38,911 nt of DNA from NCBI GenBank assembly GCA_947380905.1, contig CANCSS010000020.1, forward strand, positions 1 through 38,911, read 5' to 3'. Each line of letters begins with the position of its first letter. Within the stretch, counting starts at the first letter, position 1. Below are positions 36,013 to 38,911 of the stretch, in pieces. The stretch comes from Chitinophagaceae bacterium (GTDB lineage: Bacteria > Bacteroidota > Bacteroidia > Chitinophagales > Chitinophagaceae). The translations under genes were made by a program, and so were the position numbers. The notes below the pieces were generated by a model. That model was not told the origin of the DNA. It saw only the letters and a list, made by a program, of their open reading frames with translations, and made no database searches.

Positions 36013-37713
36013 TTAATCATATTCTACTTTGTTAATGATGATAGATTCAATATCTTTTGGAGATATTGCTTTCATTTCCTTCTCTGTAATCATAACACCA
36101 TCCGAATAAAAAGTAGGTTTACTTTCATCTTTTCCAGCTTGATCAACACTTGCTTCCTTTTTGTCTTTATAAGGATTTGGTGGTGTTGGTGGTGTTAAAG
36201 ATTTCACACTACTCTTACTATTTGGCTTAGACTTATCTATTGACATAGATACTTTTTCAGTGTTAGAGAAATAAGTGGAAATAGCATCCAGTATATTATT
36301 TGCAATTTTTTCTTCATTCGCTTTAACAAGTTTTAAATCGTTTGGATTACTAATAAATCCACTCTCAAATAAAACTGATGGCATATTAACATTTTCAATT
36401 ACCCAAATTGCCCTTTTTCTTGTAGTAATTTTACTTTCAGGGAATAATTCGCTAGTGGAGGCTAATATATTTTTAGCAATCATATTACTCTCTTTTAAAT
36501 ATAACTTATTTTTAGAAGGAATATAACATGTAGTGCCAGTAAATTTTGCAGTACCAGCTTTATCCATGTGAATAGATACAAATAAATTAGCATTTGATGC
36601 ATTTGCAAAATTTGCTCTATCAACTACTGTAATGAACTTATCAGTCTCTCTTGATAATATAATATTAATATTAGGATTGTTATTTATTGATTTAACCTTT
36701 AATGCAATTGCTAATGCCAAATCCTTTTCAGTAGTACCATCTGCTGCACTTGCGCCAAGGTCTTCACCGCCATGACCAGCATCAATAATTACAGTATACT
36801 GTTTATCTAATTTTACAATTGGTCTTGAATTTATATTACCATTTCTAAATGCAAATAGTAATATCATCGCTGCCATAATTGGCATAATAGTTAATCTTCT
36901 AAGATAACTAAATTTTGTGTTTGTAGTTGTAAACATTTGAATTCTTCGTTTAATAGGTGAAAAGAAAAATGAATTTGATAAAAGATGTTGTTGTGTAGGA
37001 TATGCTGATGTTAACAATAGTTCTGCTAAAATACTTGTATCATTATTTTGAATAGATTTTTGGTCTGCAATAAATTCATGTATCAAATACAATTCATTTC
37101 TAATTAACCAAGTAATTGGATTAAACCATCCAATAATCAACTGTAATTCAATCAAAAGTTTATCAAAAGAGTGGTTTTCGTCAATATGAGCCACTTCATG
37201 TGCTAAAATCTTCTTTCCTACTTCGCTGTTTAAATCAATAGACGTATTCCAGAAAATATAATTGAAAAATGAGAAAGGAGTTCCTTTAACATCAGTCATC
37301 ACTAGATACAGATTAACTAATTTTTTTAATGGGTATTGTTTTATAAGTTTTCTAATATTCCACAACGATTTTACAAACCTTATAATTAATAAAAGTGATA
37401 TACTAATTGCTATAATTAACAGCAAATTATCCCAATTAAACTGAGAACTTTTTATGATAACGTCTTGTTCTATGCTACTATTCTTATCAGCAATTAAATC
37501 AACAAAATTCAAAACCTTAGGTGCCGCAACTACTTGTTCCTTTATAATATCAATTTTAATAAAAGGAATAAGCCATGAAAGAACAGATATACCCATTAGA
37601 TAAAACCTATTGTACTGATGAAACTGTTTGTTTCTTAATACAAACCAGTAGTAAGTGTATAATAAAGCACTACATAAAACTACTTTCAATAAATAAAATA
37701 GAATTGTAATCAT
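36013..37713 (-). CDS. M56 (BlaR1-like) membrane metalloprotease fused to a periplasmic N-acetylmuramoyl-L-alanine amidase
   Basis: 566 aa. Four predicted membrane helices lie near residues 3-25, 36-53, 96-114 and 273-290. Between the third and fourth is the cytoplasmic M56 zinc protease site ILAHEVAHIDENHSFD (HEVAH at 172-176) preceded by GTPFSFFNYIFWN. After the last helix comes a complete Amidase_3 domain (about 305-482) with all expected zinc/catalytic residues: DAGHGGEDLGA (H314), GTTEKDLALA (E329), VSIHMDKA (H382) and VLFESGFISN (E450). In BlaR1 this position is a penicillin-binding sensor domain, absent here. The C-terminal tail is Pro/Lys-rich and ends with ISPKDIESIIINK, a motif like that of TonB-receptor plugs. 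It is 5 bp downstream of the BlaI-type gene, one operon. Confidence 0.88.
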   Translation of the reverse strand: MITILFYLLKVVLCSALLYTYYWFVLRNKQFHQYNRFYLMGISVLSWLIPFIKIDIIKEQVVAAPKVLNFVDLIADKNSSIEQDVIIKSSQFNWDNLLLIIAISISLLLIIRFVKSLWNIRKLIKQYPLKKLVNLYLVMTDVKGTPFSFFNYIFWNTSIDLNSEVGKKILAHEVAHIDENHSFDKLLIELQLIIGWFNPITWLIRNELYLIHEFIADQKSIQNNDTSILAELLLTSAYPTQQHLLSNSFFFSPIKRRIQMFTTTNTKFSYLRRLTIMPIMAAMILLFAFRNGNINSRPIVKLDKQYTVIIDAGHGGEDLGASAADGTTEKDLALAIALKVKSINNNPNINIILSRETDKFITVVDRANFANASNANLFVSIHMDKAGTAKFTGTTCYIPSKNKLYLKESNMIAKNILASTSELFPESKITTRKRAIWVIENVNMPSVLFESGFISNPNDLKLVKANEEKIANNILDAISTYFSNTEKVSMSIDKSKPNSKSSVKSLTPPTPPNPYKDKKEASVDQAGKDESKPTFYSDGVMITEKEMKAISPKDIESIIINKVEYD

Positions 37714-37718
37714 GGTAG

Positions 37719-38081
37719 TTATTTTTTCTTTTTAATTTCGTTTAAGAGTAATTCTAAATCAGCCACTTTTAAGTCCTTTTGTTTTACCATGAAGGAAACT
37801 ACATCAGCAAAAGAACCCTCAAAATATCCTTCTACCAATGTTTTGATGCTAGACGAAGAATATTCTTCTTTACTAATAACTGGAGCATAACAATGAACCC
37901 TTCCATGTACCTCATGGTTAATATATCCTTTGTCAATTAAGATTTTAATGATAGTCGCAATTGTATTATTGTGTGGCTTGGGTGCTGGCATTTCGTCTAT
38001 TATGTCCTTTAGATATGCAGATTCTAATTTCCAAAGCACCTGCATTACTTGCTCCTCAGCTTTTGTTAATGGTTTACTCAT
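37719..38081 (-). CDS. BlaI/MecI/CopY-family transcriptional repressor
   Basis: 120 aa winged-helix repressor: LTKAEEQVMQVLWKLESAYLKDIIDEM, then HNNTIATIIKILIDKGYINHEVHGR as the recognition helix and wing, and a helical dimerisation tail (FMVKQKDLKVADLELLLNEI). In the BlaI/MecI system the partner M56 protease triggers cleavage of the repressor after sensing its ligand, lifting repression. Here the partner is the adjacent M56-amidase fusion. Two dyads within the promoter are the expected autoregulatory operators. No beta-lactamase or PBP gene is nearby in the window. Confidence 0.92.
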   Translation of the reverse strand: MSKPLTKAEEQVMQVLWKLESAYLKDIIDEMPAPKPHNNTIATIIKILIDKGYINHEVHGRVHCYAPVISKEEYSSSSIKTLVEGYFEGSFADVVSFMVKQKDLKVADLELLLNEIKKKK

Positions 38082-38100
38082 CGTTTTTGATTTATAAAAA

Positions 38101-38131
38101 CAAACCTATAACTAATTTTTTAGTTTTACAA
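38101..38131 (-). promoter_or_regulatory. Promoter of the BlaI/M56 operon
   Basis: On the minus strand: TTG at 38131-38129, a 20-bp spacer, then TAGGTTTG at 38108-38101. This fits the Bacteroidota consensus TTTG-N17-23-TAnnTTTG. It is 19 bp upstream of the repressor ATG. Confidence 0.75.
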
Positions 38132-38145
38132 CTAATTCTTTAGTT
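38110..38145. promoter_or_regulatory. Two tandem BlaI-type operators overlapping the promoter
   Basis: AACTAA-TTTT-TTAGTT at 38110-38125 and AACTAA-TTCT-TTAGTT at 38130-38145. Both have perfect 6-bp arms and 4-bp centres, and their starts are exactly 20 bp apart, about two helical turns. One lies between the -33 and -7 elements and the other covers -33, ideal for repression by a BlaI dimer pair. Confidence 0.75.
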
Positions 38146-38150
38146 TTAAC

Positions 38151-38567
38151 AAAAAATATATCTTTTTTATCAATAATTTGATGAAAAAAGGACTTATGAT
38201 TTAATGTAAGTTCCTTCAGAATTATGGTGTTAAAAAACTATATAGTTTTATATAAAATACATAATTAAATTACTGCAAACCATGTAGTTATATCTTGAAT
38301 TCAATGGACTTAAAATTTGACATTATATTTTAATTAAAAATATTTTAGACTAAATAAAACTAGAATTTCTCCCCAAGTGGCTTGAGGCAAAAAATGTTGA
38401 AATATTTTTCATTTATGATATCAAGACTTTTTTCTTGATATTTTCTTGTGAGCAATAGTAAACGAAATATGAAGTTATAAAATCACAAAAAAGCCAATTA
38501 TTCAAGCATTTACCTCATTTTTTTTTCTCATTTTTTTTCTGTACAATTAATTTAAAAAAGGGAAAAT
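38151..38567. other. AT-rich intergenic region with two hairpins
   Basis: 417 bp without a credible gene. It holds a minus-strand hairpin with a following T run at about 38184-38216 (AAGGAACTTA with TAAGTCCTT) and a plus-strand hairpin at 38418-38441 (ATATCAAGA, loop CTTTTT, TCTTGATAT) followed by Ts. Both look like terminators, suggesting that the region is a boundary between transcription units. Confidence 0.4.
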
Positions 38568-38911
38568 ATGAAAGTACATGTACCTGCAAATATCAATTAT
38601 GAAGATATCTTCAAGCCTTGGGAAGACAAAAGAATTGATAAACGGTTAAATTTAGAGAATACCGTATATATCATCCTTGATTACATGTTAAAAAATCAAG
38701 ACATATGGATACTATGGTCAGAGCCTGTTGAGCTTCATTCACCTATGTTTAAGAAAATATGTAACCAAAATTTCTTTGATGCTATACCAGCACTTGTTAA
38801 GATGGGTGTAATTAAACAGAACTTAGATAATGGTAAATACGAGCCTTTAATCTCTAGTAAAAAATATAACCTGGCATATCAGTATTGTATGGGTGGCATT
38901 GTTGAAATAGA
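38568..38911 (+). CDS. Hypothetical protein, 3'-truncated by window edge
   Basis: At least 114 codons, open to the end, starting MKVHVPANINYEDIF with a purine-rich AAAGGG 6-7 bp before the ATG. Not recognised. The middle (NLENTVYIILDYMLKN ... FFDAIPALVKMGVIKQ) has the look of a helix-rich domain ending in a beta wing (DNGKYEPLISS), reminiscent of winged-helix DNA-binding folds, but no conserved motif allows a call. It is divergent from the BlaI operon, 486 bp away, within the putative element. Confidence 0.6.
   Translation, partial: MKVHVPANINYEDIFKPWEDKRIDKRLNLENTVYIILDYMLKNQDIWILWSEPVELHSPMFKKICNQNFFDAIPALVKMGVIKQNLDNGKYEPLISSKKYNLAYQYCMGGIVEI

Larger units (their letters stand above)
34020..38911. 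mobile_element. Putative integrated element in yifB (left end seen, right end outside)
   Basis: The element is inferred from four things: yifB is cut at about 34020-34045; a serine recombinase lies immediately beyond, at the element edge; the gene content switches from core metabolism to unknown, DNA-binding and signalling genes; and base composition becomes clearly more AT-rich with long A/T runs. No tRNA or DDE transposase is involved. The right junction and the 5' half of yifB are not in the window, so target duplication and att sites cannot be defined. A rearrangement or misassembly would look the same from one side. Confidence 0.65.

Noticed and set aside
36013..38081. Calling the BlaI/M56 pair a beta-lactam resistance operon
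   Set aside because: The penicillin-binding sensor domain is missing and no beta-lactamase or PBP is present.

Overview
The window comes from a Bacteroidota chromosome, most likely family Chitinophagaceae. That placement is inferred from the gene set: fused E1 alpha/beta dehydrogenase, two-lipoyl PDH E2, Thermus-type isocitrate dehydrogenase, a lysine/alanine-rich H1-like protein, tandem sortilin/BNR propeller proteins and a BlaI/M56 pair. It is supported by several matches to the Bacteroidota -7 promoter element TAnnTTTG. No tRNA, rRNA, CRISPR array or insertion sequence with a DDE transposase was found.

Positions 1 to about 33300 are ordinary, densely packed core genome. In order they hold: the 3' part of nth; an orphan korA; a NodB-type deacetylase; a Bax inhibitor-1 family membrane protein; a fused E1 2-oxo acid dehydrogenase; a YHYH/YbhB two-gene operon; an M19 dipeptidase; prfA; galE; a PhoB/PhoR-type two-component pair; an MBL hydrolase with pyrD; a thiolase; two tandem propeller proteins; a NamZ-type (DUF1343) muramidase; NAD synthetase; apaG; isocitrate dehydrogenase; PDH E2; a DUF5117-type zinc protease; the H1-like protein; and a CoA-binding protein. 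Strong hairpin terminators sit behind the propeller genes, the E2 gene and the H1-like gene.

From about 34020 to the right edge the character changes. The Mg-chelatase-like ATPase gene yifB (comM family) keeps only its last ~235 codons, and its reading frame breaks just before the GGG-PQPGEIS motif. Beyond the break the DNA is visibly more AT-rich and holds a small serine recombinase, an unknown coiled-coil-like protein, a ribbon-helix-helix protein, a BlaI-type repressor, an unusual M56 (BlaR1-like) membrane protease, and a partial unknown gene running off the end. The simplest reading is a mobile element integrated in yifB, with its far end and the 5' half of yifB outside the window.

The most interesting unit is the BlaI/M56 operon. 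The M56 protein carries a periplasmic N-acetylmuramoyl-L-alanine amidase domain, with its zinc and catalytic residues intact, where BlaR1 has a penicillin-binding sensor. The operon's promoter carries two perfect dyads exactly 20 bp apart that overlap the promoter. This looks like a self-contained, autoregulated cell-wall-damage sensing module carried by a mobile element.
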